In this document: positions 18,112-26,312 of the stretch, piece by piece
How the letters are laid out: each line of letters starts with the position of its first letter
Numbering within the stretch: position 1 is the first letter of the stretch
Position numbers and translations under genes: made by a program
DNA from: Syntrophus sp. (in: bacteria)
GTDB lineage: Bacteria; Desulfobacterota; Syntrophia; Syntrophales; UBA8958
Assembly: GCA_025355725.1 (NCBI GenBank)
Contig: JANXZC010000059.1
Coordinates: forward strand, 1-34,259
DNA: 34,259 bases
Direction: 5' to 3'
Notes under the pieces: model-generated
What the model saw: only the letters and a program-made list of their open reading frames with translations
What the model was told of the DNA's origin: nothing
Databases searched by the model: none

Positions 18112-19515
18112 TTATGAAAGAGATGCCCCTGTGTCGTCGCTCGACACGGGGGCATTTTCAATTCGCCCATTCTTTTTCCGAATATTTTCAAGTTCCCTAT
18201 AAGACCAGACCATAATCACGAAGAAGGCCGCCGTTGCAGAGACCGGTTGCGCCATCCATACCCCGTCCCTGCCCATCCAGAGGGAAAATAAATACATCAA
18301 AGGGATAAGAAACAGCGCATCTCTGATGAAGAGCAAAATCATGGATGTTACACCTTTCCCGAGGCCGATGAACATGTTTATCCATACCAGACTCGGCCCT
18401 GCCAGGATCAGGGGGGACACAAAGATCCTCAGCGCCGGGGCGGCAATAGTGATTAATTCCCGGTCATTCGTAAAAAAACTGAGGATGGAATCGGCAAAGA
18501 TGATGATCAGGATGCTGCTGATACCGGCAAAAAAAGACGAGCAATAGACCGCAACTTTGACGGTATTGATCAAACGCTCATAGAGACGCGCCCCGAGATT
18601 GAATCCCACCAGGGGCATGACGCCGTGACCGATGCCAAACAAGATCATCATTACCAGGCCGTTGATACGAAAACAGATCCCCAGCGTGGCGAGCGCCAGG
18701 TGTCCATAGGGGGCAAGAATGTGGTTGTAAACAATAATTACCAAGGTGAAGACCAGATTCATGAGCACGGAGGGAAGGCCGGTCTGGAAAATAGATCGGA
18801 TAATATTGAAATCAGGCTTTAAATCGGCCAGGCAAAGTTTAAATCTCGGGGACTTGAAAAGTAAAAAATACAGGGAAAGAAGACCGGAAGCAGTCTGGCC
18901 GATAACCGCTGCGATGGCGGCGCCCTCGATCCCCAGGGCGGGGAATCCGCACCGCCCGAAAATGAGCAGGGGATCCAGAACCGCCCCCAGGAGCGTAAAG
19001 ACAAGAACCGCATACATGGAAAGGCTTGGTTGTCCCTCCGCCCGGAAAAGATTGTTCGCCATCATCAAAAACAGCAGGAAGGGAGCGCCAAGGACGATCC
19101 AGAGGATGTAACGCCGCGCCAGAACTATTGTATCCGGAGTTCCGCCAAAAACCTGGAGCATTAAATCGGGAAATGAGAAAGTAACGGCGATCAGGACGAC
19201 CCCGGAAAAAACAGACAAGATGATAACCTGACCGGCGGTTTTTCTTGCCTTGTCCATCTCCCCGGCCCCGAACATGCGGGCGGCATAAGAACCCGCCCCG
19301 ACCCCGGTGCCGACGCCGATAGCAGCGAATATCATCTGGATGGGAAAGGTGATGGTAAAGGCGGCAATGGTTTGCGGACTCAGACGTGCCAGCCATAAGG
19401 TGTCCATAAGATTGTAGAGGGCCATGGAAAGCATCGCCAGCATGGATGGCCAGCTCATTTTCAACAGCAGCGGCAGGATCGGTCCTTCGCCAAGATTTAA
19501 GCTCCCGTACTTCAT
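18112..19515 (-). CDS. MATE-family multidrug/metabolite efflux transporter
   Basis: This is a 467-aa inner-membrane antiporter with about 12 hydrophobic helices. The N-terminus (ILPLLLKMSWPSMLAMLSMALYN... with MDTLWLARLS) and the repeat in the second half (VLMNLVFTLV, FGIGHGVMPLVGFNLGARL) match the MATE/DinF/NorM fold. Substrates are unknown. Its 3' end lies inside the csp terminator, so the last ~10 residues (SSDDTGASLS) are written by hairpin DNA. It is divergent from the prolyl isomerase gene. Confidence 0.9.
   Translation of the reverse strand: MKYGSLNLGEGPILPLLLKMSWPSMLAMLSMALYNLMDTLWLARLSPQTIAAFTITFPIQMIFAAIGVGTGVGAGSYAARMFGAGEMDKARKTAGQVIILSVFSGVVLIAVTFSFPDLMLQVFGGTPDTIVLARRYILWIVLGAPFLLFLMMANNLFRAEGQPSLSMYAVLVFTLLGAVLDPLLIFGRCGFPALGIEGAAIAAVIGQTASGLLSLYFLLFKSPRFKLCLADLKPDFNIIRSIFQTGLPSVLMNLVFTLVIIVYNHILAPYGHLALATLGICFRINGLVMMILFGIGHGVMPLVGFNLGARLYERLINTVKVAVYCSSFFAGISSILIIIFADSILSFFTNDRELITIAAPALRIFVSPLILAGPSLVWINMFIGLGKGVTSMILLFIRDALFLIPLMYLFSLWMGRDGVWMAQPVSATAAFFVIMVWSYRELENIRKKNGRIENAPVSSDDTGASLS
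18123..18159 (+). terminator. Terminator after csp, shared with the MATE 3' end
   Basis: A 14-bp stem (18123-18136 with 18142-18155, one G-T pair) around loop TCGCT is followed by four T. It ends the csp transcript. Because the MATE reading frame stops at 18112, the hairpin sits within that gene's last codons. Confidence 0.75.
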
Positions 19516-19583
19516 AAGTATTCGGGTAACATGTACCTAAAAGCTATTGCAAGAAATTAATGCCTTAAAAAAATCCGTAATCC

Positions 19584-19613
19584 TTGACGAGGTATAATGA
19601 TTGTGTATATAAA
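19584..19613 (+). promoter_or_regulatory. Candidate promoter for the PpiC lipoprotein gene
   Basis: TTGACG (19584-19589) is followed after 16 or 18 bases by TATATA or TATAAA (19606-19613). A second perfect TATAAT lies at 19593-19598, but has no -35 box at the right distance. The region is the 178-base divergent gap with the MATE gene. Confidence 0.45.
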
Positions 19614-19693
19614 CCACCACTCTCTAAACGCTTTGCCTGAAATGACAAGGAGAAAGAGAATAATAACCATGGAGAAAGAATGAGGAGTTTAAT

Positions 19694-20779
19694 TTGAAAA
19701 AATCAATATGCCTGTTATTTACCGCCATACTCCTGTTTACGGCAGCCGGCTGCAACGGGGGGGAGGAAGCCAGGAAAATCAAGGCATCCGAAGAAACACA
19801 AGCCACAGGGCCTAAGTCCACTCCACCGGCTCTTCCCCAAACCGCACCCGGTCCTTTGGCCACGGCAGCGCCAATGCTAAGTCCCACCGATGTGATTGCC
19901 GAAGTTGATGGTTCTAAATTGACCCGCGCCCAACTTGACCTGGAAGTCAAAAAGAAGATGCAGGAAATGCAGGGCAAGATACCCGCCGACAAGATAACAC
20001 AGGCGACAGCGGCCATTAGGAAGCAGCTTGTTGACGATTTCATCGTCCGCACCCTGCTCCTCAATGAGGTCAACCGGAGAAAAATCGTCGCCACGGATAA
20101 GGAAATTACCGATGCCATGAATGCTATGAAGGAAAACATCCCGGCTGGCACGACCATGGAGGAATTCATGAAAAAGAACGGAGTCAGCAGCGAGCAACTC
20201 CGTCAGGAAATTACACTTGGCATCCGTATCAACAAACTTGTGAATACAACCAAAACGGCAAAAGCCATCCCTTCAGAAAAAGAGATCCAGGAATTCTACA
20301 AGGGCAATAAAGAAAAATTCAAGACCCCCGAATCTGTTCATGCCCGTCATATCCTGGTGGCAAAGACGACGGGAGAAGACGAAAAGGCAAAAACGGCAAA
20401 GCGCGAAAAAGCGGAGAATCTCCGTAAACAACTCCTTGCCGGGGCTGATTTTGCAACCGTGGCAAAAGAGAATTCCGATTGTCCGAGTAAAAACCAGGGA
20501 GGCGATCTGGGCACCTTCACAAAGGGGCAGATGGTGAAACCATTTGAAACTGCCGCTTTCAGCCAGAAGAAAAACGAAATTGGCCCCGTCGTGGAAACGG
20601 ATTTCGGTTATCACATTATCCAGGTCATTGACCATCAGCCGTCGAAAACTCAGACCCTCGATAAGGAGACAAAATTGAAGATTTCGGCGTTTCTCCAGCA
20701 GAAAAAAAAGTATGACGCCTTCAACGAGATCATGCAAGGGCTCAAGGCAAAGGCACATATCGTAGTTGCAGAAAAATAG
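19694..20779 (+). CDS. SurA/PpiC-type peptidyl-prolyl isomerase lipoprotein
   Basis: This is a 361-aa envelope foldase. The N-terminus MKKSICLLFTAILLFTAAGC is a lipoprotein signal with Cys at residue 20, followed by a Pro/Thr/Ala-rich linker. A SurA-like helical region spans about residues 60-200, then a parvulin (PpiC) domain spans about 215-310 (ARHILVA, LLAGADFATVAKENSDCPS, GGDLGTF, FGYHIIQV), and a C-terminal helix closes it. The start is TTG 19694; TGAGGAG is 6 bases upstream. It probably assists outer-membrane protein folding; the substrate range is unknown. The MBL-fold gene follows after 24 bases. Confidence 0.92.
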   Translation: MKKSICLLFTAILLFTAAGCNGGEEARKIKASEETQATGPKSTPPALPQTAPGPLATAAPMLSPTDVIAEVDGSKLTRAQLDLEVKKKMQEMQGKIPADKITQATAAIRKQLVDDFIVRTLLLNEVNRRKIVATDKEITDAMNAMKENIPAGTTMEEFMKKNGVSSEQLRQEITLGIRINKLVNTTKTAKAIPSEKEIQEFYKGNKEKFKTPESVHARHILVAKTTGEDEKAKTAKREKAENLRKQLLAGADFATVAKENSDCPSKNQGGDLGTFTKGQMVKPFETAAFSQKKNEIGPVVETDFGYHIIQVIDHQPSKTQTLDKETKLKISAFLQQKKKYDAFNEIMQGLKAKAHIVVAEK

Positions 20780-20803
20780 CTCGTAACCGATAAAGGGGGG
20801 GAT

Positions 20804-21697
20804 ATGAGAATCCGAGCGGCAGGAAAGGTAAACAGCAACCTCTGGTACCTGGGCAGGAAAGAGTCCGGCATGTATCTGCTGGAAGGAAAAAACGAGTCCA
20901 TGCTTATCAGCGCCGGGATCAGTTTCATCTTGGGCGACGTCCTCGCACAGATAAAGACCTTCGGCATTGATGCGAAAAAGATCAAATCGCTGCTTATCCT
21001 GCACTCCCATTTCGATCATGTGGGGACCGTTCCCTACTTCAAAAGGACATATCCCTCGATCGATATTTACGCCTCCCAAAGGGCGTGGGACATTCTCACA
21101 ATGCCCAAGGCCATTGAAACAATGAACGCCTTCAGCCGGATGGTCGCCGCAAGTCAAGGTCTTCAGGAGGTCCTGTCAAAGTATGATACGGAATGGAGAA
21201 ACGATATTGTCGGGAAAACTGTCGCCGACGGAGATATCCTGACAGTTGACGGCATGGACGTCAGGATCATGGAAACCCCGGGCCACTCATCATGTTCTGT
21301 TGCCGCTTACATCCCGTCGTTGAAAACCCTGCTCCCCTCTGACGCAGGCGGGATTCCCATTGACGACGCAATTTTCCCCTCGGGAAACTCTAATTACACC
21401 CAGTTTCAACAAAGCCTGGAAAGGATGAAGGATTTGGAGGTCGATTACTACTGCGCCGACCATTACGGTTATATCAGCGGGGAAGAAGCTCGCCATTATA
21501 CACAGCAGACCATTGAGGCAGCCAGTCAACTGCGCGCTCAGATCGTAGAAATATACAATAAATCCCACGATAATGAGTCTTCAGCAAAGCTTCTGACGGA
21601 GGAACTCTTTAGAAGGCATCCCGATTACTTCATATCAAAGGAAATCATTGCCGGGGTATTCGGCCAGATGGTCAAGCACATCGCCAAATCCATGTAG
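20804..21697 (+). CDS. Metallo-beta-lactamase-fold hydrolase
   Basis: This 297-aa protein is of the MBL/glyoxalase II superfamily. The metal motif HSHFDH is at residues 67-72, the next metal His is in METPGHSSCS, a bridging Asp is in LLPSDAGG, and the last His is in CADHYG. These are the expected ligands for a two-metal site. No signal peptide is visible. A GGGGGG run lies just before the ATG. The C-terminal ~75 residues form a helical extension after the catalytic core. The substrate is not evident from context. Confidence 0.9.
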   Translation: MRIRAAGKVNSNLWYLGRKESGMYLLEGKNESMLISAGISFILGDVLAQIKTFGIDAKKIKSLLILHSHFDHVGTVPYFKRTYPSIDIYASQRAWDILTMPKAIETMNAFSRMVAASQGLQEVLSKYDTEWRNDIVGKTVADGDILTVDGMDVRIMETPGHSSCSVAAYIPSLKTLLPSDAGGIPIDDAIFPSGNSNYTQFQQSLERMKDLEVDYYCADHYGYISGEEARHYTQQTIEAASQLRAQIVEIYNKSHDNESSAKLLTEELFRRHPDYFISKEIIAGVFGQMVKHIAKSM

Positions 21698-21727
21698 GAT
21701 GCCCCGTTATTCCCAAATTGAGAATGT

Positions 21728-21761
21728 GACGCCCTGGGTGGATAGATTCCTCCGGGGCGTC
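21728..21761 (+). terminator. GC-rich hairpin after the MBL-fold gene
   Basis: GACGCCC pairs with GGGCGTC, and the stem extends to about 10-11 bp toward an ATAGATT-region loop. It lies 30 bases past the stop but has no T-run, so it may be a weak terminator or a processing hairpin. Confidence 0.4.
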
Positions 21762-22013
21762 TAAGCATAAAGAATTGATATTGTTAAGAAATCCGCTATA
21801 GCAGCCAGCAACAAGGATGTCCGTTATTTCTTAATGATATAGAGTAGTTAATTGTGATTTCTCCGGAATCTTTTTCAAATTTCTTCTATTTTTGTGATGC
21901 ATCAGGGAGCGCTTCCACCGACGCTGTGTATGGCCTTTTCCGGAATTGTGGTTTCTCCTTATGAAAAAAGTAGAGTTTCCTTATGGCATTCATGCCCTTC
22001 TATATCATCAAAA
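21762..22013 (-). other. Gene-poor AT-rich stretch
   Basis: No gene is supported here. Inverted 9-mers TTAAGAAAT (21784-21792) and ATTTCTTAA (21826-21834) could pair across a 33-base gap. A short open frame of about 30 codons ending at 21959 on the - strand (it includes NHRFWRLVGADFDD) may be leftover coding sequence from behind the broken DUF4062 gene, but I recognise no family. Confidence 0.3.
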
Positions 22014-22217
22014 TCAGCCCCTACAAGCCTCCAGAAACGATGGTTTGGATCGGGTTGATTGCTGAATCACCTCCCACTGACTTTTATCTCCAGCAGTGAA
22101 AAGCTCCATTCCGGCAGGTATATGACCGGATTTAAGTATCGCTTCGACTGCCGCCTGTCTGTCTTTTGCTAAATCTTGAAAAGTCGATGAAACAAATACT
22201 TGGAGTTTGGATGTCAT
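22014..22217 (-). pseudogene. DUF4062 protein, 3'-truncated
   Basis: The first ~52 residues match the start of DUF4062: KLQVFVSSTFQDLAKDR, AVEAILKSGHIPAGMELF and AGDKSQWEVI. An intact ribosome binding site (AAAGGA) precedes the ATG. After QWEVIQQ the frame loses all similarity and stops at 67 aa, whereas full proteins carry a longer domain and usually an extra effector or ATPase part. DUF4062 is a TIR-like/nucleotide-related domain common in signalling and conflict proteins. This copy is almost certainly dead. Confidence 0.75.
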
Positions 22218-22378
22218 TATTTATCCTTTCAGCAACAATGTTTATATGTATTATCCGTATATTGCCGTTTCCGATGGATGTACATAAAGCAAGTGGGGTA
22301 TCTCCTTAGGTCAAGTCGCCCCTATGTGTGATTATTGCAAAGATGCGTCATGCGGACTTAACAAGTAAACCAGCATAT

Positions 22379-22834
22379 TCAATTATTTACGTGCTTTCTA
22401 TTGAGATACAGAAAGAGTTCTTCCTCCTTGTCCTGCATGCGCCGGGCTTCCTGTGCATCGCCTGATTCGTGATCATAGCCAAGCAAGTGAAGAAGACCGT
22501 GAATCATCAGGAAATCAAGAGATTCCTTTAAGCTGGCGCCGGAGGTTTCTCCTTCACTCATGGCTTTATCGACGGAAATGATGATATCCCCCAACAACTG
22601 GGGATTAACATTGCCATAATCCCCTTCGGACATGGCAAAGGAGATGACGTTCGTCGGGTAATCCCTGCCAAGATAGATACGGTTTAATTCCCGAATCTCC
22701 TCGTTGTCCACCAGCAGCAGACTCAGTTCGCGGTCTTCGAGCCCAAGGCGTTTGAGCAACCGGACGAGGCTATTGCGAATCTGCCTGCGGTTTAAGGTGA
22801 TTTTTTTCTGCCGATTTTCGATCAGGATAGTCAT
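22379..22834 (-). CDS. ybeY: Endoribonuclease/rRNA maturation factor YbeY
   Basis: YbeY is a single-domain zinc RNase acting in 16S rRNA maturation and ribosome quality control. The zinc motif HGLLHLLGYDHE (H-x3-H-x5-H) is intact near the C-terminus, and NVISFAMSEGD and LGDIIIS match the family. I chose the ATG at 22834 (151 aa), since family members start near MTILIENRQ; an upstream ATG at 22882 would add 16 residues. There is no clear ribosome binding site. The gene overlaps the end of pgpH by 65 bases, so it is presumably coupled. Confidence 0.94.
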   Translation of the reverse strand: MTILIENRQKKITLNRRQIRNSLVRLLKRLGLEDRELSLLLVDNEEIRELNRIYLGRDYPTNVISFAMSEGDYGNVNPQLLGDIIISVDKAMSEGETSGASLKESLDFLMIHGLLHLLGYDHESGDAQEARRMQDKEEELFLYLNRKHVNN

Positions 22835-25178
22835 AGACGGATTTGATTTTACCGTTATTATTATTTGCATGTATGTCATCATAGTAAGTCACACGGTGGT
22901 GAAATACCCCATTTAGAATCCTGACAAAGCTTTCTTGAATCAGATTAAGATCTTTTAATGTCAAATCACATTCGTCAAGCTGTCCGTCCATAAAGACTTT
23001 ATCGATCCTGTCTCGGACAAGGTTTTGTATCCTCGATGGCGTCGGCTGGACAAGGGTTCGGGAAGACGCCTCGATAACATCCCCGAGGAGAACAAGCCCT
23101 GCCTCCTTTGTTTGGGGACGCGGCCCGGGATATCGGAAATGGCTCTCCGGCAAGTCCCGGATCGATGGTTCTTTGTCACGCTTGGCCTTTTCATAAAAAT
23201 ACCCCACCAAAGACGTACCATGATGCTGGCGAATAATATCGGTTATCTTCCGGCCAAGTTTGCAGGTTGCCGCGAGTTCGCATCCATCCTTGACATGGGA
23301 GATGATTACCAGCGAACTCATCCGGGGGGAAAGCTTATCGTGCCTGTTTTCTCCCTTGCCCTGGTTTTCGATGAAATAGAGGGGTTTTTTGATTTTGCCG
23401 ATGTCATGGTAATAGGCGCTGACCTTGCAAAGAATGGAATCGGCGCCGATTGCCTCCGCTGCTGCTTCAACCATCGAACCGACAATGATGGAATGATGAT
23501 AGCTGCCCGGCGCTTCGATGATCATGCGCTGAAATATTGGCTGATTGAGGTTGGCAAGTTCCATTAGCCTGATATCGGTCGTAAATCCGAATAATGATTC
23601 AAAGATGGGACCAACGCCCGCAACGATTATACCGCTCAAGACGCCCCCTGCAAATCCGGCAATCAATTTCAGGAGCGTATCGAAGGACGCCTGTTGACCG
23701 GTAAGTAGAGACAGGGCAAGGATAGTCACCATGTTTGTGAGACCCAGGAAAAGGCCGATTTTTGTGAAGACTGTGCGTCTTCGATAGTTATCACCCTTGT
23801 AGATAACAATAATGAAACCTAAAAAGGCAAAAAGAGGAATGTAAGTCTGTTGTGATGGAATCATGAGAGCGATTAAAAAACATATGAATATTGAGAAGAG
23901 CAGGGCAACCTGGCGATTGAAGAGGTATCCCGTCAACAGCGTGCCGGTGGCAAAGGGAATTGCATAAAGACAAATTTCTGTTGATAAAAACGGAAAGGCT
24001 TGATGAATGGCGCCGGAAATGAAGATCACTGCCTTTATCAATAAAAACTGAAAAGCCATTATTGCCGTCAGGCACAAAAGCAGTCGGTTCTGAGAGGCCG
24101 GATGTCCCGGCGCGGATAACCACTTCTGAGAAAGAAACAGCAGGGCCATAGCGAAGGAAAATATCAACAAAAACATCCCGGTAAATCCGGTCAGGAGAGA
24201 TGTTTTCTCCTGGCTTTGCTGTTTGAAGAAGGCGTTAATCTTATCCAGATCGTTTATGGTTATCTTTTCACCCTCCCGCACAATCATTTCATTTTTTTGC
24301 ACCTCGAAAGAGACGGGTTTGACCGCATCCATGGCTGCTCGCCGACTAATATCCGTTGCCTCCCGGTTGTAAGTCAGGCTGGGTTGCAACAGCTTACCGG
24401 CAAGGGAAGCTGCGGTCTTCCTCAACTCGGGGTCTGTCGCCGGAAATATTGATTTTACCCTTTCCTTCAGCAGCTGATGTACATCCTGTATTTGGATTAT
24501 TTGAGATAGCTTATTCTCATGTGCTTCCATCAATGTACGAACATTCTTAATGAGGATGCCCCGTTCATGTTCTGCTGGAGAAAATGTGACGTTGGTAATC
24601 ATCCGGTCCCGGTAAACATCCATGATCAAAGAAGAGATCTTTTCTGCCAGGGTTGAGGAGAATTCACGCTGATCCAAGACTGATAACTCTTCATCGGAAA
24701 GCCTGATTTCGAGGGATTTTTCAAATATTCCCGGTTTTCCTTCATTCCTGGTAGCCAAGGTGCCCGTTGAACTATCCTCATCATCCGTGATTGTCCTTTG
24801 TCTGCTCTCCTGAACGGCAAGAAAGGCTTTCATGAGGCTGCCGCTGATCTGCGTGGCCTTGTGATCATCATAATCATAAACAGAAGGTACGGATTTTGCC
24901 GCCTCGATCCTTTTCAAATCCGTCGCTGCCCTCTCTTCGACGAGAAAGTCGCGGTCCGCCTTGATATTTTTGTTGGCGATCGCACCGATCTTATATTCCG
25001 GTCGGGAGAATGAAACCATTGGCAACAGAAAGAACGTTAGCATCAGACTTATCAAGACAAGAAGGCTCACACGCTGGAGGCGGGGGTTTTTGATAAAACC
25101 GGGGATATTATCCGGCTGAGAAAACCACTTCTTCCATACCGGCAAATGCTTTTCAGTGATTGCCTTCAGGATAATCAT
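22770..25178 (-). CDS. 7TM-HD (PgpH-type) cyclic-di-AMP phosphodiesterase homologue
   Basis: This is an 802-aa membrane protein. One helix lies near residues 35-53. A long extracytoplasmic 7TMR-HDED-like region spans about 55-325, about seven helices span 335-555, and a cytoplasmic HD domain follows. The HD motif is in SAYYHDIGKIKKP, followed by further metal-ligand residues (HVKDG, QHHGTSLVGYFY). The PgpH family hydrolyses c-di-AMP; that activity here is an inference. It follows phoH in a 4-base ATGA overlap. The phoH-pgpH-ybeY order is widespread in bacteria. Confidence 0.9.
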   Translation of the reverse strand: MIILKAITEKHLPVWKKWFSQPDNIPGFIKNPRLQRVSLLVLISLMLTFFLLPMVSFSRPEYKIGAIANKNIKADRDFLVEERAATDLKRIEAAKSVPSVYDYDDHKATQISGSLMKAFLAVQESRQRTITDDEDSSTGTLATRNEGKPGIFEKSLEIRLSDEELSVLDQREFSSTLAEKISSLIMDVYRDRMITNVTFSPAEHERGILIKNVRTLMEAHENKLSQIIQIQDVHQLLKERVKSIFPATDPELRKTAASLAGKLLQPSLTYNREATDISRRAAMDAVKPVSFEVQKNEMIVREGEKITINDLDKINAFFKQQSQEKTSLLTGFTGMFLLIFSFAMALLFLSQKWLSAPGHPASQNRLLLCLTAIMAFQFLLIKAVIFISGAIHQAFPFLSTEICLYAIPFATGTLLTGYLFNRQVALLFSIFICFLIALMIPSQQTYIPLFAFLGFIIVIYKGDNYRRRTVFTKIGLFLGLTNMVTILALSLLTGQQASFDTLLKLIAGFAGGVLSGIIVAGVGPIFESLFGFTTDIRLMELANLNQPIFQRMIIEAPGSYHHSIIVGSMVEAAAEAIGADSILCKVSAYYHDIGKIKKPLYFIENQGKGENRHDKLSPRMSSLVIISHVKDGCELAATCKLGRKITDIIRQHHGTSLVGYFYEKAKRDKEPSIRDLPESHFRYPGPRPQTKEAGLVLLGDVIEASSRTLVQPTPSRIQNLVRDRIDKVFMDGQLDECDLTLKDLNLIQESFVRILNGVFHHRVTYYDDIHANNNNGKIKSVYDYPDRKSAEKNHLKPQADSQ

Positions 25179-26182
25179 GCTGGATTTACTTCCTTCCTGA
25201 CGACTTTTCGCGTGCGGTCGAGATGATTGTAGGCCCGGATGACCTCCTGAACGAGGGGATGTCTGACGACATCGACTTCGGAAAAGTGCACAAAAGCAAT
25301 GGTATCGCTTTTGTGGAGGATATTTTCTGCTTCGATCAGGCCGGATGTCTTTTCCGGAGGTAGATCGATCTGGGTGATATCGCCGGTGATGACAGCTTTG
25401 GAACCGAAGCCGAGGCGGGTCAGAAACATCTTCATCTGCTCGGAAGTGGTGTTCTGGGCCTCATCGAGGATAACAAAGGCGTCATTCAAGGTTCGTCCCC
25501 GCATAAAAGCCAGGGGCGCCACCTCGATGATTCCTTTATGCATAAGCGCAGTAGCTTTATCGACGTCCATCATATCAAACAAGGCGTCATACAAGGGCCT
25601 GAGGTAAGGGTTGACTTTTTCGGCAAGATCGCCGGGCAGGAAGCCAAGCTTTTCACCTGCTTCCACGGCGGGTCTGGCGAGGACAATACGGGAGACCTTC
25701 TTGTCCATGAGGGCTGCCACGGCCATCGCCATCGCCAGGTACGTTTTACCGGTTCCGGCAGGTCCGATCCCGAATACCATGTCGTAATTTCTAATCGCGT
25801 CAATATATAGTTTCTGGGCGATACTCTTGGGAGTGATAAGTCTCTTTTTAGAAGATATGAAAACCTTGTCGAGGAAGATCTTTTCAAGGCTGACGCTACC
25901 GTCTTCGGAAAGGATACGGTGGGCGTAATCTATATCCTGGGCAAAAAGGGGATAGCCCTTCTCTAAAAGGGCGTATAACTGGACGAGGAGATTCTTGACC
26001 AGATGGACTGTCGTCGCTTCTCCGGCGAGGGACAGCACGTTCCCTCTGGCCCCGGCGCGAACATTTGCAAGTTTCTCTATCTGCTTGAGATGCTTGTCAT
26101 GCTCTCCGAGCAGATTCCTGAGGATGGTATTGTCGGAAAAATGGAGATCCTCTGTGGTTGTATCCTGAATCTTCGCTTTCAA
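25175..26182 (-). CDS. PhoH-family ATPase
   Basis: This is a 335-aa PhoH/PhoL-type P-loop ATPase. Walker A is GPAGTGKTYLAM near residue 139, Walker B is VILDEAQN, and the LTRLGFGSKAVITGDITQIDLP segment is diagnostic. An N-terminal KH-like region precedes the ATPase. PhoL is thought to act with YbeY on RNA. The start is TTG at 26182; the upstream AGAGA is a weak binding site. It ends in the ATGA junction with the PgpH-type gene, so the three genes are one operon on the - strand. Confidence 0.92.
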   Translation of the reverse strand: MKAKIQDTTTEDLHFSDNTILRNLLGEHDKHLKQIEKLANVRAGARGNVLSLAGEATTVHLVKNLLVQLYALLEKGYPLFAQDIDYAHRILSEDGSVSLEKIFLDKVFISSKKRLITPKSIAQKLYIDAIRNYDMVFGIGPAGTGKTYLAMAMAVAALMDKKVSRIVLARPAVEAGEKLGFLPGDLAEKVNPYLRPLYDALFDMMDVDKATALMHKGIIEVAPLAFMRGRTLNDAFVILDEAQNTTSEQMKMFLTRLGFGSKAVITGDITQIDLPPEKTSGLIEAENILHKSDTIAFVHFSEVDVVRHPLVQEVIRAYNHLDRTRKVVRKEVNPA

Positions 26183-26312
26183 GTTATCTCTTATGTTATT
26201 ATGGTGTTATGCAAAGCCTTCACTAGGTTGACGCTGATGCTATCACGTCCATAAACCAAATGCAAACCATCCTTCTTTCTGCATGCACCCTGTTTTATTT
26301 CTCCCTCGCAGC

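Noticed and set aside
19593-19598. Perfect TATAAT before the PpiC gene
   Set aside because: No -35 hexamer at a workable distance; the nearby TTGACG fits the later TATATA/TATAAA better.
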